NCBI GenBank assembly: GCA_963665555.2
Contig: OY762308.1
Span: forward strand, 186,001-250,000
Reading direction: 5' to 3'
Origin: CAXXXW01 sp963665555
GTDB taxonomy: Bacteria; Pseudomonadota; Alphaproteobacteria; Thalassobaculales; Thalassobaculaceae
DNA length: 64,000 nucleotides
Within the stretch, counting starts at the first letter, position 1. Every line of letters begins with the position of its first letter. Under the pieces are notes generated by a model that made no database searches, had not been told where the DNA came from, and saw nothing but the letters and a program-made list of their open reading frames with translations. The translations under genes and the position numbers were made by a program. Below are positions 1 to 9,271 of this stretch, piece by piece.

Positions 1-673
1 GTGGATCGCCATCGCCCTGCTCCTGGCGGTGGCGGGGCTGCTGATGCTCCAGCCGGACCTGGGACAGACGGCGGTCGTCGCGGCGGTGTGGTTCGGCCAG
101 TTCTTCCTCGCCGGGCTGCCGGCGGTCTTCGTCGCCTCGCTGGTCGTGCTGGGGGCGGCGGGCCTGACCGGCGCCTATTTCACGCTCCCGCACGTGACCT
201 CGCGGATCGACCGCTACATCGACAGCAAGGCGGGCGACACATTCCAGGTGGACCGCTCGCTGGAGGCCTTCGCCAACGGGGGCCTGTTCGGGACCGGGCC
301 GGGCGAGGGCAAGGTCAAGGAGGTCCTGCCCGACGCCCACGCCGATTTCGTCTTCGCGGTGGCGGGGGAGGAGTTCGGCGCGCTGGCCTGCCTGCTGGTG
401 GTCGGGCTGTTCGGCTTCGTGGTGTTGCGCGGGTTCCTGCGCCTGTCGGCGGAGAAGGACCTTTTCGTGGTGCTGGCGGCGGCCGGGCTGCTCGCGCAGT
501 TCGGCCTGCAGGCGCTGATCCACATGTCCTCCTCGCTGCGGCTGATCCCGGCCAAGGGGATGACGCTGCCCTTCGTGAGCTACGGCGGCTCGTCGCTGCT
601 GGCGCTGGCGCTGGGGATGGGGATGATGCTGGCGCTGACCCGCAAGCGGCCGGGCCTGGAGGCCGGGCCGTGA
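1..673 (+). CDS. ftsW: FtsW, SEDS-family septal peptidoglycan polymerase (partial, 5' end missing)
   Basis: This is the C-terminal part of a SEDS membrane protein; the reading frame is already open at base 2, so the N-terminal half lies left of the window. About 223 codons remain, with alternating hydrophobic segments. SEDS landmarks are visible: FANGGLFGTGPG, the DAHADFVFAVAGEEFG loop and the C-terminal FVSYGGSS motif before the last membrane helix. FtsW polymerises glycan strands from lipid II at the septum together with FtsI. Its stop overlaps the GTG start of murG (GTGA), so the two are translationally coupled. RodA is the family alternative, but the dcw context makes FtsW much more likely. 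Confidence 0.95.
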   Translation, partial: WIAIALLLAVAGLLMLQPDLGQTAVVAAVWFGQFFLAGLPAVFVASLVVLGAAGLTGAYFTLPHVTSRIDRYIDSKAGDTFQVDRSLEAFANGGLFGTGPGEGKVKEVLPDAHADFVFAVAGEEFGALACLLVVGLFGFVVLRGFLRLSAEKDLFVVLAAAGLLAQFGLQALIHMSSSLRLIPAKGMTLPFVSYGGSSLLALALGMGMMLALTRKRPGLEAGP

Positions 674-1839
674 CCGCCCGGCGGATCGCGCTCGCCGCCG
701 GCGGCACCGGCGGGCATGTCTTCCCGGCCGTCGCGCTGGGCGAGGCGCTGGCGCGGCGCGGCCACCGTGTGCTGGTCCTGACCGACGCGCGCGGCGGCGC
801 CTTCGAGACGGCGGACGCGCCCTGGACGGTCCGCCGCGTGCGCGCCGCCAGCCCGAACCGGCCTGGCCTCGGCGCGAAACTGTCGGCCGTCGCGCGGCTC
901 GGCCTCGGCCTGCTGGACGCGCGCCGGGCGCTGCGCGAATGGGGCGCCGACGCCGCCGTCGGCTTCGGCGGCTACGCCTCGGTTCCGGCGGCGCTCGCGG
1001 CCGCGAGCCTGGGGCTGCCCGTCGTGCTGCACGAGCAGAACGCCGTGCTCGGCCGCGCCAACCGCTGGCTCGCCGGCCGCGCGAAGGCGGTCGCCCTCTC
1101 GCTGGAGCCGACGGCGGGCCTGGAGGGCCGCGCCGCCGCGATCTCGTACACCGGCAACCCGGTGCGCGCCGCGATCCTCGAACGCCGGGGCGCGCCGTGG
1201 CGCGAACCCGCGCCCGGCGAACCCGTCGAACTGCTGGTGTTCGGCGGCAGCCTCGGCGCCCGCGCGCTTTCCGACACCGTTCCGGCGGCGGTCGCGGCGC
1301 TGGCCCCGGATTTGCGGGACCGGCTGCGCGCGGTCCAGCAATGCCGGCCGGAGGATGTGGAGCGCGTGCGGGCCGCCTGGCGCGGCCTCGCGCGGCCGGC
1401 CGAGGTGCGTTCCTTCCTCGACGACATGCCGGACCGGCTGGCGGCGGCGCACCTGGCGATCGCGCGGGCCGGCGCCTCGACGGTGGCGGAACTGGCGACG
1501 GTCGGCCGGCCGGCCATCCTGGTCCCGTACCCCCACGCCATGGACGACCACCAGAGCCGCAACGCCGCCGTGCTGGAGGCGGCGGGCGCGGCCTGGGTCC
1601 TGCCCGAAGCGTCGCTTTCGCCGGAGGTCCTGGCCCGCCTTCTCGACGCGCTGCTGCGCGATCCCGCCCGGCTGGCGGCGGCGGCGGCGGCGGCGCGCGC
1701 GCTCGGCCGGCCCGACGCGGCCGAGCGGCTGGCCGACCTGGTGCTGCGCGCGGCGGCCGAACGGGAAGGGGCGCGGCGGCCCGGCGGCGCGCGGCGCGGC
1801 GGGGATTCGCGCCCGGTCGAGCGGAGGAGGCTGGCGTGA
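670..1839 (+). CDS. murG: MurG, UDP-GlcNAc--lipid I GlcNAc transferase
   Basis: MurG adds GlcNAc to lipid I on the inner face of the membrane, giving lipid II. The 389-residue product starts at a GTG overlapping the ftsW stop. The glycine-rich N-terminal loop AGGTGGHVFPAV lies around residues 10-20, HEQNAVLGRANRW around 120-135, and the GGSLGAR loop opens the C-terminal UDP-GlcNAc-binding domain. An acidic-GASTVAEL stretch precedes the C-terminal helices. The length is slightly above the usual 355-370 residues because of a C-terminal Arg/Gly-rich tail after the last Rossmann helix. The stop overlaps the GTG start of murC by the same GTGA arrangement. Confidence 0.96.
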   Translation: MTARRIALAAGGTGGHVFPAVALGEALARRGHRVLVLTDARGGAFETADAPWTVRRVRAASPNRPGLGAKLSAVARLGLGLLDARRALREWGADAAVGFGGYASVPAALAAASLGLPVVLHEQNAVLGRANRWLAGRAKAVALSLEPTAGLEGRAAAISYTGNPVRAAILERRGAPWREPAPGEPVELLVFGGSLGARALSDTVPAAVAALAPDLRDRLRAVQQCRPEDVERVRAAWRGLARPAEVRSFLDDMPDRLAAAHLAIARAGASTVAELATVGRPAILVPYPHAMDDHQSRNAAVLEAAGAAWVLPEASLSPEVLARLLDALLRDPARLAAAAAAARALGRPDAAERLADLVLRAAAEREGARRPGGARRGGDSRPVERRRLA

Positions 1840-3291
1840 GACAGGTTCCCCTCGACATCGGCGTGCTGCACTTCATCGGCGTCGGCGGCATCGGCATGAG
1901 CGGCGTCGCCGAGGTGCTGCGCAACCTCGGCTACCGCGTGCGGGGCAGCGACATCGCCGACGGCGCCGCGACGCGCCGCCTGCGCGCGGCGGGCGTCCCG
2001 GTCGCCATCGGCCACGCGCCGGAGAATATCGACGGGGCCGCCATCGTCGTCGTCTCCACCGCCATCGAGGCGGACAACCCGGAACTGGCGGCGGCGCGCG
2101 CGCGCGGCGTTCCCGTCGTGCACCGGGCCGAGATGCTCGGCGAACTGATGCGGCTCAAATGGTCGGTGGCCTGCGCCGGGACGCACGGCAAGACCACCAC
2201 CACCTCGCTGGTCGCCGCCGTGCTGGACGCCGCCGGCCTCGACCCGACGGTCATCAACGGCGGCGTCATCAACGCCTACGGGGCCAACGCGCGCATCGGC
2301 GGCGGCGACTGGATGGTGGTCGAGGCCGACGAGTCCGACGGCAGCTTCAACCGCCTGCCGGCGACCGTGGCGGTGGTCACCAACATCGACCCCGAGCACC
2401 TCGACCACCACGGCAGCTTCGAGAACCTGGTCGAGGCGTTCCGCGCCTTCGTCGCCAACATCCCCTTCTACGGTTTCGCGGTCGTGTGCGCCGACCACCC
2501 GACGGTGCGGGCGCTGATCCCCAGTGTGTCGGACCGGCGGATCGTGACCTACGGCATGTCGGAGGGCGCGGATGTGCGCGGCTCCGCCTTCCGGGCGACG
2601 CCGGACGGGGCGCGGTTCGACGCGGAGGTCGGCGGCCGCGGCCGGCGTCGGCGCGGCGGCGATGCGCGGCCTCGAACTGCCGATGCACGGCGCGCACAAC
2701 GCGCTGAACGCGCTGGCGGCGATCGCCGTCGCCCACGAGATGGGCATCGGGGAGGCGACGATCCGCGCCGCGCTGGCCGGTTTCGCCGGCGTGAAGCGGC
2801 GCTTCACCAAGACCGGCGAATCGCATGGCGTCACCGTGATCGACGATTACGGCCACCACCCGGTGGAGATCGCCGCCGTGCTGAAGGCGGCGCGGGCGGC
2901 GTGTCCGGACGGCCGGATCGTCGCGGCCGTCCAGCCGCACCGCTACACCCGCCTGTCCAGCCTGTTCGCGGAGTTCGAGGGCTGTTTCGACGAGGCCGAC
3001 GCGGTGCTGGTGGCCGATGTCTACGCCGCCGGCGAGGCGCCGATCGCCGGCGCGAACCGCGACCGGCTGGTCGAGGGCTTGCGCGCGCGCGGCCACAAGG
3101 CGGCGTTCCCGCTTTCCGGCCCGGAGGAGCTGGCGCCGCGCGTCGCCGCCGTCGCCGGGCCGGGCGATCTCGTCGTCTGCCTCGGCGCGGGCGACATCAC
3201 GGCCTGGGCGCAGGCGCTGCCGGGCGAGCTCGACCGCGTGTTCGCCGCCGCCGCGCGCCCGGCCGCCGCGGCGCGGGAGGACGCGCGATGA
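1836..3291 (+). pseudogene. murC: MurC, UDP-MurNAc--L-alanine ligase, interrupted by a frameshift
   Basis: MurC adds L-Ala to UDP-MurNAc. The N-terminal and central part reads from the GTG at 1836 (IGVGGIGMSGVAEVL Rossmann loop, ATP-loop AGTHGKTTTTSL, VVEADESDGSF, NIDPEHLDHHGSF). Homology then stops near base 2640 and resumes one frame over (GLELPMHGAHNALNA, GVKRRFTKTGE, DDYGHHPVEI, VQPHRYTR), ending at the TGA at 3289-3291. Both halves together match full MurC length and the join falls at the central/C-terminal domain boundary. The change is equivalent to one extra base (or two missing) in a GGC/GCG-rich run. Because MurC is essential and no second copy is in the window, a sequence error is more likely than true loss. 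The stop overlaps the murB ATG. Confidence 0.85.
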
Positions 3292-4245
3292 CGGCGGCGG
3301 CGGCGCGGCTCGAATGTCCCGGCGGGCGGACGGACGGCGGGCCTGCTCCGCCGGCTGCCCGCCGTTCGCGGGCGCTATACGGAGAACGCGCCGCTGGCCC
3401 CGTTCACGCGGTTCCGGGTCGGCGGCCCGGCGGAGGTCCTGTTCCGCCCGGCCGACGCGGAGGACCTGGCGGACTTCCTCGCCGCGAAACCGGCCGACAT
3501 CCCGGTCGCCGTTATCGGCGCGGCCTCCAACCTGCTGGTCCGCGACGGCGGCGTTCCCGGCGTGACGGTGCGCCTCGGCAAGGCGTTCGGCGGGATCGCG
3601 TTCGGCGACGGCGTCGCGCGGGTCGGCGCGGCCGTCCCGGACCTCCAGGCGGCGCAAGCCGCGCGGCGCGCCGGCCGGACCGGGCTGGAGTTCCTGTGCG
3701 GCATTCCCGGAACCGTCGGCGGCGGCCTGCGGATGAACGCCGGCGCCTACGGCCGCGAGTTCCGCGACGCGCTCATCGAGGCCGAGGCGCTCGACCCGCG
3801 CGGCCGCCGCCGCCGCCTGCCGGTCGCGGCGATGGACATGGGCTACCGGCGCTGCGGCGTCGGCGAGGACTGGATTTTCCTCTCCGCGCTGTTCGCCGCC
3901 CCGCCGGGCGATCCCGCGGCGATCGGGCGCCGGATGGCGGAAATCCGCGACGCGCGCGCGCGCAGCCAGCCGGTCTCCGAGCGCACGGGGGGCAGCACCT
4001 TCGCCAACCCGCCCGGCGCGAAGGCCTGGCAGGCGATCGAGGCCGCCGGCTGCCGGGGGCTGCGGGTGGGCGGCGCCGCGGTCTCGCCGATGCACTGCAA
4101 CTTCCTGGTCGCGACGGACGGCGCCACCGCCGCCGACATCGAGACCCTCGGCGAGGAGGTGCGCCGGCGCGTGCGGGAAAACTCCGGGATCGACCTCCGG
4201 TGGGAAATCCGCCGCATCGGCGTCCCGGCGGGAGAGGCGGCATGA
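3288..4245 (+). CDS. murB: MurB, UDP-N-acetylenolpyruvoylglucosamine reductase, with start-proximal frame problem
   Basis: MurB is the FAD enzyme that reduces UDP-GlcNAc-enolpyruvate to UDP-MurNAc with NADPH. The body is intact in one frame: TRFRVGGPAEVLF, GAASNLLVRDGG, GIPGTVGGGLRMNAGAYG, and the C-terminal GGSTFANPPG with GCRGLRVGGAAVSPMHCNF. That frame has no ATG, GTG or TTG between the murC stop and base 3562, which is well inside the FAD domain. The natural start is the ATG at 3288 overlapping the murC stop, but it lies in another frame (begins MTAAAARLEC), so a one-base shift between about 3288 and 3345 is needed. The alternative is a rare CTG start at 3343. The stop overlaps ddl as ATGA. 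Confidence 0.88.
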
Positions 4246-5162
4246 ACGGGCATGTCCACGTCGCCGTCCTGATGGGCGGCTGGTCGGCCGAGCGCGAGGT
4301 CTCGCTCGCCAGCGGCGCGGCCTGCGCCCGGGCGCTGCGCGCCGCCGGCTACCGGGTGAGCGAGGTCGACGTGGACCGCCGGGTGGCGCTGGCGCTGGCG
4401 GAGTTGCGCCCGGACGTGTGCTTCAACGCCCTGCACGGCCCGATCGGCGAGGACGGCAACATCCAGGGCCTGCTCAACGTCATGGGCATCCCCTACACGC
4501 ATTCCGGCCTCCAGGCCTCGGCGATCGCCATGGACAAGCCGCGCGCCAAGGACGCCTTCGTCCGCGCCGGCCTGCGCTGCCCGGCGGGCGCGGTGTACTC
4601 CCGCGCCGACATCGCCGCCGGCCGCGCCGGCCTCGAACCGCCCTACGTCGCCAAGCCGGTGAACCAGGGGTCGAGCGTCGGCGTCCATATCGCGCGGCCG
4701 GGCGACAACGCGCTTCCCGCCAACGGCGACTGGCGCTGGGGCGACCGGGTGCTGGTCGAAACCTACATCCCCGGCCGCGAACTGACGGTCGGCGTGTTCG
4801 ACGGCGAGCCGTTCTGCGTCACCGAAATTACCTCGAAGCGCGGCTTCTACGACTACGGCGCCAAATACGAGCCGGGCGGCTCGGTCCACCTGCTGCCCGC
4901 GCCGCTGCCGGCGGAGGCGACGGCGGAGGCGCTGTCGATGGCGGCGCGCGCGCACGAACTGCTCGGCTGCCGCGGCGTCACCCGCTCGGACTTCCGCTAC
5001 GACGACACGCGCGGCGGGCCGGGCGAGCTTTACCTGCTGGAGATCAACACGCAGCCGGGCATGACGGCGACCTCGCTGGTTCCCGAACAGGCGGCCTTCC
5101 GGGGCGTCGGCTTTCCCGAACTGGTCTCGCGGATGGTGGAGGGCGCGCGATGCGATCCGTGA
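4242..5162 (+). CDS. ddl: D-alanine--D-alanine ligase
   Basis: An ATP-grasp ligase joining two D-Ala for the pentapeptide stem; 306 residues, normal for the short DdlB type found in dcw clusters. Visible motifs are the N-terminal LMGGWSAEREVSL and HGPIGEDGNIQGLL, the nucleotide loop VAKPVNQGSSVGV, and the C-terminal metal-binding LLEINTQPGMT followed by SLVPEQAA. It starts at the ATG overlapping the murB stop, and its 3' end overlaps the ftsQ start by 13 bases, so murB, ddl and ftsQ are read as one coupled series. No broken motif was seen. Confidence 0.96.
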   Translation: MNGHVHVAVLMGGWSAEREVSLASGAACARALRAAGYRVSEVDVDRRVALALAELRPDVCFNALHGPIGEDGNIQGLLNVMGIPYTHSGLQASAIAMDKPRAKDAFVRAGLRCPAGAVYSRADIAAGRAGLEPPYVAKPVNQGSSVGVHIARPGDNALPANGDWRWGDRVLVETYIPGRELTVGVFDGEPFCVTEITSKRGFYDYGAKYEPGGSVHLLPAPLPAEATAEALSMAARAHELLGCRGVTRSDFRYDDTRGGPGELYLLEINTQPGMTATSLVPEQAAFRGVGFPELVSRMVEGARCDP

Positions 5163-5980
5163 CGGCGGTCGCGCGCGCGGCGCGCCTTTTCCTCCGGCGC
5201 CGGGCCGGGCGGCGGGCCGTTCTCGCCGGCGCGGCGGCGTGCGGGCTGGCGGCGGCGTCGGGCCTCGGCTGGATCGTCGCCGAGACGGGCCTCGCGGCCC
5301 GGGCGGCCGCCGGGATCGAGCGGGCCGCCGGCGGGGCCGGGCTGTCGGTGCGCGAGGTCCTGGTCCAGGGCCGGAGGATGACCGGCAAGGACGCGCTGCT
5401 GTCCGCGCTCGACCTCCGCGCCGGGGACCCGATCCTCTCCCTCGACCTCGCCGACGCCCGGAGGCGCGTGGCCGAACTCCCCTGGGTCCGGCGGGTCCGC
5501 GTCGAGCGGCTGCTGCCCGGCACGGTCTTCGTGCGGATCGAGGAGCGCCGGGCGATGGCGCTGTGGCAGCGCGACGGCGTGCTGCGCCCGATCGACCCCG
5601 AGGGCTTCGCGCTCCCGCCCGGCGACGCCTGGCGGTTCCGCGCGCTCCCCATCGTGATCGGCGAGGGCGCGCCGGCGCGGGCCGGCCGCTTCCTGGCGAT
5701 GCTGGCGAGCGAGCCGGAACTGGTCGCGCGGGTGCGGGCCGTCACCTGGGTCGGCCGGCGGCGCTGGGACGTGTGGATCGACGGCCGGACCGTCGTCCGC
5801 CTGCCCGAACGCGAGCCGCTCGCCGCCTGGGCGCGGCTGGCCCGGCTCGAACGCGCGCACGACATCCTCGACCGGGGCGCGATCTCCATCGACATGCGCG
5901 TCGGCGGCGCGCTGGCGGTGCGCCTCGCGCCCGGCGCGGCGGCGCGCCAGCGCGCCCGGCGCGGCGGAAGGGAAGCCTGA
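5150..5980 (+). CDS. ftsQ: FtsQ, divisome assembly protein
   Basis: A 276-residue bitopic membrane protein. A short Arg-rich cytoplasmic N-terminus is followed by one membrane segment at about residues 22-45, then a POTRA domain (LSVREVLVQGRRMTG through LPWVRRVRVERLLPGTVFVRIEER) and the FtsQ beta-domain. In the cell FtsQ links FtsB/FtsL to the early divisome. The ATG at 5150 sits inside the ddl 3' end. The stop is 3 bases before the ftsA start, so it belongs to the same transcript. Confidence 0.93.
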   Translation: MRSVTAVARAARLFLRRRAGRRAVLAGAAACGLAAASGLGWIVAETGLAARAAAGIERAAGGAGLSVREVLVQGRRMTGKDALLSALDLRAGDPILSLDLADARRRVAELPWVRRVRVERLLPGTVFVRIEERRAMALWQRDGVLRPIDPEGFALPPGDAWRFRALPIVIGEGAPARAGRFLAMLASEPELVARVRAVTWVGRRRWDVWIDGRTVVRLPEREPLAAWARLARLERAHDILDRGAISIDMRVGGALAVRLAPGAAARQRARRGGREA

Positions 5981-5983
5981 GCG

Positions 5984-7294
5984 ATGGCGCGGAGAAAGGG
6001 AAACGGAATGGCGCGCGGAGACACGGCGAAGCCGAAGGGGGAGCTGGTGGCCGCGCTCGACATCGGCTCGGCCAAGGTCTGCTGCTTCATCGCGCGCGTG
6101 ACGGAGCCGGGCGGCGGCGCGGGCGCCCGGCCGCTTTCCGGCGCGCGCATCCTCGGCATCGGCCACCAGGTCGCGCGCGGCGTGCGGCGCGGCGCGGTGG
6201 TCGACATGGACGCCGCCGAAATGTCGATCCGCCGCGCCGTGCAGGCGGCCGAGACCATGGCCGGGGAGCGCATCGACCGGGTGTTCGTCAACCAGACCGG
6301 CGGCGAGCCGGCCTCGCGCTTCTTCGGCGTCGAGGCGGCGATCGACGGCCCGGCGGTGGGCGAGGACGACCTGCGGCGCGTCCTGCGCGCCGGGCGCGCG
6401 GCCGAGATCGACGAGGGCCACGCCCTGGTCCACGCCATCCCGGCCCGGTTCTCGATCGACGGCGCGCGCGGCATCCGCGACCCGCGCGGCATGGCGGGGC
6501 GGCGGCTGGGCGCGGACATCCACCTGGTGACCGCCAGGTCCGGGCCGCTGCGCAACCTGTCGATGGCGGTGCGGCGCTGCCACCTGGAGGTCGAGGGTTT
6601 CGTCGCCTCGCCCTACGCCTCCGGCCTCGCCGCGCTGGTCGAGGACGAAATGGACCTCGGCGCCACCGTGATCGACATGGGCGGCGGCGCGACGACGGTG
6701 GCGGTGTTCCTCGACGGCGGCGCGATCTTCGCCGACACGATCCCGGTCGGCGGCGACCGTGTGACGAACGACGTGGCGCGCGGCCTGTCGACGCCGGTCG
6801 CCGAGGCCGAACGGCTGAAGACGCTGCACGGCTGCGCCATGCTCTCCCCCCTCGACGACGGCGAGACGCTCGAAGTCCCGCTGGTGGGGGAGGACGCCGA
6901 CGCGCCGCCCGGCCAGGTCCGCAAGTCGATGCTGGTCCGCATCGTCCAGTCGCGCCTGGAGGAGATCCTCGAAATGGTCAAGGCGCGGCTGGAGGAGGCG
7001 GGGATGGACCGCCTCGCCGGGCGGCGCGCCGTGCTCACCGGCGGGGCCAGCCAGATGCCCGGCGTCCGCGACCTCGCCCGGAAAATCCTCGACAAGCAGT
7101 GCCGCGTCGGCCGGCCGCCCCGGATCGAGGGGCTGGCGGACGCCGCCGCCGGCCCGGCGTTCTCGACCTGCGCCGGGGTGCTGGCCCACGCCCTCGATCC
7201 CGGATTCGACGTCCCCGCCGTCCGCCGGCCCGACCGGGGCGCGCCCGCCGGCGCGTTCGGCCGGATCGGCGCGTGGCTCCGGGAGAACTTCTGA
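5984..7294 (+). CDS. ftsA: FtsA, actin-like divisome membrane anchor
   Basis: FtsA polymerises with ATP and tethers FtsZ to the membrane. The 436-residue product has the actin-like phosphate-1 motif AALDIGSAKVCCF near residue 20, the 1C-type subdomain, the phosphate-2 motif VIDMGGGATTVAVF near residue 225, and the adenosine motif LTGGASQMPG near residue 350. The last residues (FGRIGAWLRENF) form the amphipathic membrane helix typical of FtsA. The start at 5984 is the first ATG. A second ATG at 6008, preceded by a purine-rich AGAAAGGGAAACGGA stretch, is a good alternative and would remove eight residues. Confidence 0.95.
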   Translation: MARRKGNGMARGDTAKPKGELVAALDIGSAKVCCFIARVTEPGGGAGARPLSGARILGIGHQVARGVRRGAVVDMDAAEMSIRRAVQAAETMAGERIDRVFVNQTGGEPASRFFGVEAAIDGPAVGEDDLRRVLRAGRAAEIDEGHALVHAIPARFSIDGARGIRDPRGMAGRRLGADIHLVTARSGPLRNLSMAVRRCHLEVEGFVASPYASGLAALVEDEMDLGATVIDMGGGATTVAVFLDGGAIFADTIPVGGDRVTNDVARGLSTPVAEAERLKTLHGCAMLSPLDDGETLEVPLVGEDADAPPGQVRKSMLVRIVQSRLEEILEMVKARLEEAGMDRLAGRRAVLTGGASQMPGVRDLARKILDKQCRVGRPPRIEGLADAAAGPAFSTCAGVLAHALDPGFDVPAVRRPDRGAPAGAFGRIGAWLRENF

Positions 7295-7419
7295 TGCGCG
7301 CGGTCCGGCCCCCGCCCGCGCCCGGCGCGCCCGGCGGCCGTCCGCCGGCGCCGGACCCGCCGCCCGACCTTTTCGCGGACCCGAACACGACCCAACCCCG
7401 AAGAACCGGAGGACCCGAC

Positions 7420-9108
7420 ATGATCGACTTCTATCCCCCGAACGACCAGACCGCCGCGCCGGCCCACGAGGTCGAACTGCGGCCCCGGATCACGGTCATC
7501 GGCGTCGGCGGCGCCGGCGGCAACGCCGTCAACAACATGATCCGCTCGAACCTCGAAGGCGTCGAGTTCGTCGTCGCCAACACCGACAACCAGGCGCTGG
7601 CCCAGTCGCTGGCGGAGCGGCGCCTGCAGCTCGGGGTCGACGTGACGCGCGGCCTCGGCGCCGGCTCGCGCCCGGAAGTGGGCCGCGCCGCCGCCGAGGA
7701 GGCGCTGGAGGCGCTGGTCGCCGAACTGGGCGAAAGCAACATGGCCTTCATCACCGCCGGCATGGGCGGCGGCACCGGCACCGGGGCCGCCCCGGTGATC
7801 GCCCAGGGCGCGCGCGAGCGCGGCATCCTGACGGTCGGCGTCGTCACCAAGCCCTTCCACTTCGAGGGCGCGCACCGCATGAGGATCGCCGAGGAGGGGA
7901 TCGAGGAGCTGACGGAGTACGTCGACACGCTGATCGTCATCCCGAACCAGAACCTGTTCCGCGTCGCCAACGAGAAGACCACCTTCGCCGACGCCTTCCA
8001 GATGGCCGACAACGTGCTCCACCAGGGCGTGCGCGGCGTCACCGACCTGATGGTGATGCCCGGCCTGATCAACCTCGACTTCGCCGACATCCGCACGGTG
8101 ATGAGCGAGATGGGCAAGGCGATGATGGGAACCGGCGAGGCCGCCGGCGACAAGCGGGCGGTCGAGGCGGCCGAGGCGGCGATCAGCAACCCGCTGCTCG
8201 ACGACACCTCGATGCGCGGCGCGCGCGGCGTCCTGATCAACCTCACCGGCGGGCCGGACATGGGCCTGTTCGAGGTGGACGAGGCCACCAACCGCATCCG
8301 CGAGGAGGTCGATCCCGAAGCCAACATCATCTTCGGCTCGACCTTCGACGAGAAGCTGCAGGGGGCGATGCGGGTGTCCGTGGTCGCCACCGGGATCGCC
8401 GCCGAGGGCGTGGCGGCCAAGCCCAAGCCGCAGATGACCCTGGTCTCCAGCCAGGCGAGGCCGGCGGCCGAGAACCGGCCCGCCGCCGCTTCGGCCGCGA
8501 TCGCCGCTCCGGCCGCGCCGCCGCCGATGGCGGGGACGGTCCCGCGCGCGCCGGCGCCGCCGCCCGCCGCCTACGCGGCCCCGATGCCGAGGACGGTCGC
8601 CTCCGTCGGCGCGCCGGCCGTCGCCATGGCGGCCGCGGCGGCCGCGGCTCCCGCGCCCGCGCCGGCCCGGATGGAGGCCCAGCCGGACAGGCTGTCCGCC
8701 GTCGAGGCCACGGTCCGCGAGATCGCCGCCGCCGCGCCCGCCGCGACGGCCGCCGCCCCGGCCCGCGCCGCCGCTCCGGCGCCCTTCGTCGCCCCGCCGC
8801 CGGCGGCGCCCGCGCGGCGCCCGGCGGCTCCGCCCCAGCCCCGGACGGCCGACCCGTTCAACGCCGCCGCCGTCGCCAACGCGACGCAGGAGGGGCCGCG
8901 GTCGCTGTTCCAGCGCGTGACCGGCATGGGCCGCAGGCCGCCGGAAGCGCCGGCCCAGGCCGCCGCCCCGAACCCGGCCGCCGCCCCGGCCCCGGCCGCG
9001 CCCCGGACCGAGGCGCGCCCGCTCGACCGGCCCGAACGCGGCGCGGTCGCCCGGCCGGAGGACGACCTGCTCGACATCCCGGCCTTCCTGCGCCGCCAGG
9101 CGAACTGA
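7420..9108 (+). CDS. ftsZ: FtsZ, tubulin-like division GTPase
   Basis: FtsZ forms the cytokinetic ring. The GTPase core shows VIGVGGAGGNAVNNM, the tubulin signature MGGGTGTGAAPVIA and the T7 loop region NLDFADIRTVM. The 562-residue length comes from an Ala/Pro-rich, low-complexity linker of roughly 200 residues (about 345-545), followed by a recognisable C-terminal peptide (DLLDIPAFLRRQ) that binds FtsA. Such extended linkers are known in alphaproteobacteria. The ATG at 7420 has a CCGGAGG Shine-Dalgarno about 8 bases upstream; the leader between ftsA and this ATG (7295-7419) is open but Pro/Arg-rich and not conserved in character. Confidence 0.97.
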   Translation: MIDFYPPNDQTAAPAHEVELRPRITVIGVGGAGGNAVNNMIRSNLEGVEFVVANTDNQALAQSLAERRLQLGVDVTRGLGAGSRPEVGRAAAEEALEALVAELGESNMAFITAGMGGGTGTGAAPVIAQGARERGILTVGVVTKPFHFEGAHRMRIAEEGIEELTEYVDTLIVIPNQNLFRVANEKTTFADAFQMADNVLHQGVRGVTDLMVMPGLINLDFADIRTVMSEMGKAMMGTGEAAGDKRAVEAAEAAISNPLLDDTSMRGARGVLINLTGGPDMGLFEVDEATNRIREEVDPEANIIFGSTFDEKLQGAMRVSVVATGIAAEGVAAKPKPQMTLVSSQARPAAENRPAAASAAIAAPAAPPPMAGTVPRAPAPPPAAYAAPMPRTVASVGAPAVAMAAAAAAAPAPAPARMEAQPDRLSAVEATVREIAAAAPAATAAAPARAAAPAPFVAPPPAAPARRPAAPPQPRTADPFNAAAVANATQEGPRSLFQRVTGMGRRPPEAPAQAAAPNPAAAPAPAAPRTEARPLDRPERGAVARPEDDLLDIPAFLRRQAN

Positions 9109-9120
9109 GGGCCGGTCCGG

Positions 9121-9153
9121 CCGGCCGCCTCCCCCTTTCCGGGCGGCGGCCGG
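9121..9153 (+). terminator. Hairpin after ftsZ, possible end of dcw transcript
   Basis: Nine-base perfect arms, CCGGCCGCC (9121-9129) and GGCGGCCGG (9145-9153), lie 12 bases after the ftsZ stop with a C/T-rich loop. No clear U-tract follows, so it may only stabilise the 3' end or assist Rho. Confidence 0.4.
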
Positions 9154-9192
9154 CGGTTTCCGGGGGCGTAACACTCGGCAACAAAAGGTGAT

Positions 9193-9221
9193 TTGCCAGG
9201 CCCCGCCGGCATTGCTAGATC
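9193..9221 (+). promoter_or_regulatory. Predicted sigma-70-type promoter for lpxC
   Basis: TTGCCA (9193-9198) and TAGATC (9216-9221) are separated by 17 bases in the ftsZ-lpxC gap. Both boxes match the vegetative consensus at four to five positions. It would give lpxC its own transcript with a leader of about 70 bases. Confidence 0.45.
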
Positions 9222-9238
9222 GACGGGGCTTCCTTTTC

Positions 9239-9271
9239 GGGCGGGCCGGCGCCTTTTTTGCCGGCCCGCCC
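9239..9271 (+). promoter_or_regulatory. Perfect 12-bp inverted repeat in the lpxC leader
   Basis: GGGCGGGCCGGC (9239-9250) and its exact complement GCCGGCCCGCCC (9260-9271) enclose a 9-base loop containing six T residues. The T-run is in the loop rather than after the stem, so it is not a standard intrinsic terminator on either strand. It lies just downstream of the predicted promoter and 28 bases before the chosen lpxC ATG. Confidence 0.5.

Noticed and set aside
2620..2680. Programmed ribosomal frameshift in murC
   Set aside because: No slippery heptamer or downstream structure of a known type stands out, and MurC is not known to use recoding; a base error is simpler.
3280..3300. TGA recoding joining murC and murB (both in one frame after the murC shift)
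   Set aside because: The ATGA overlap is the normal coupling seen throughout the operon; a fusion is not needed.
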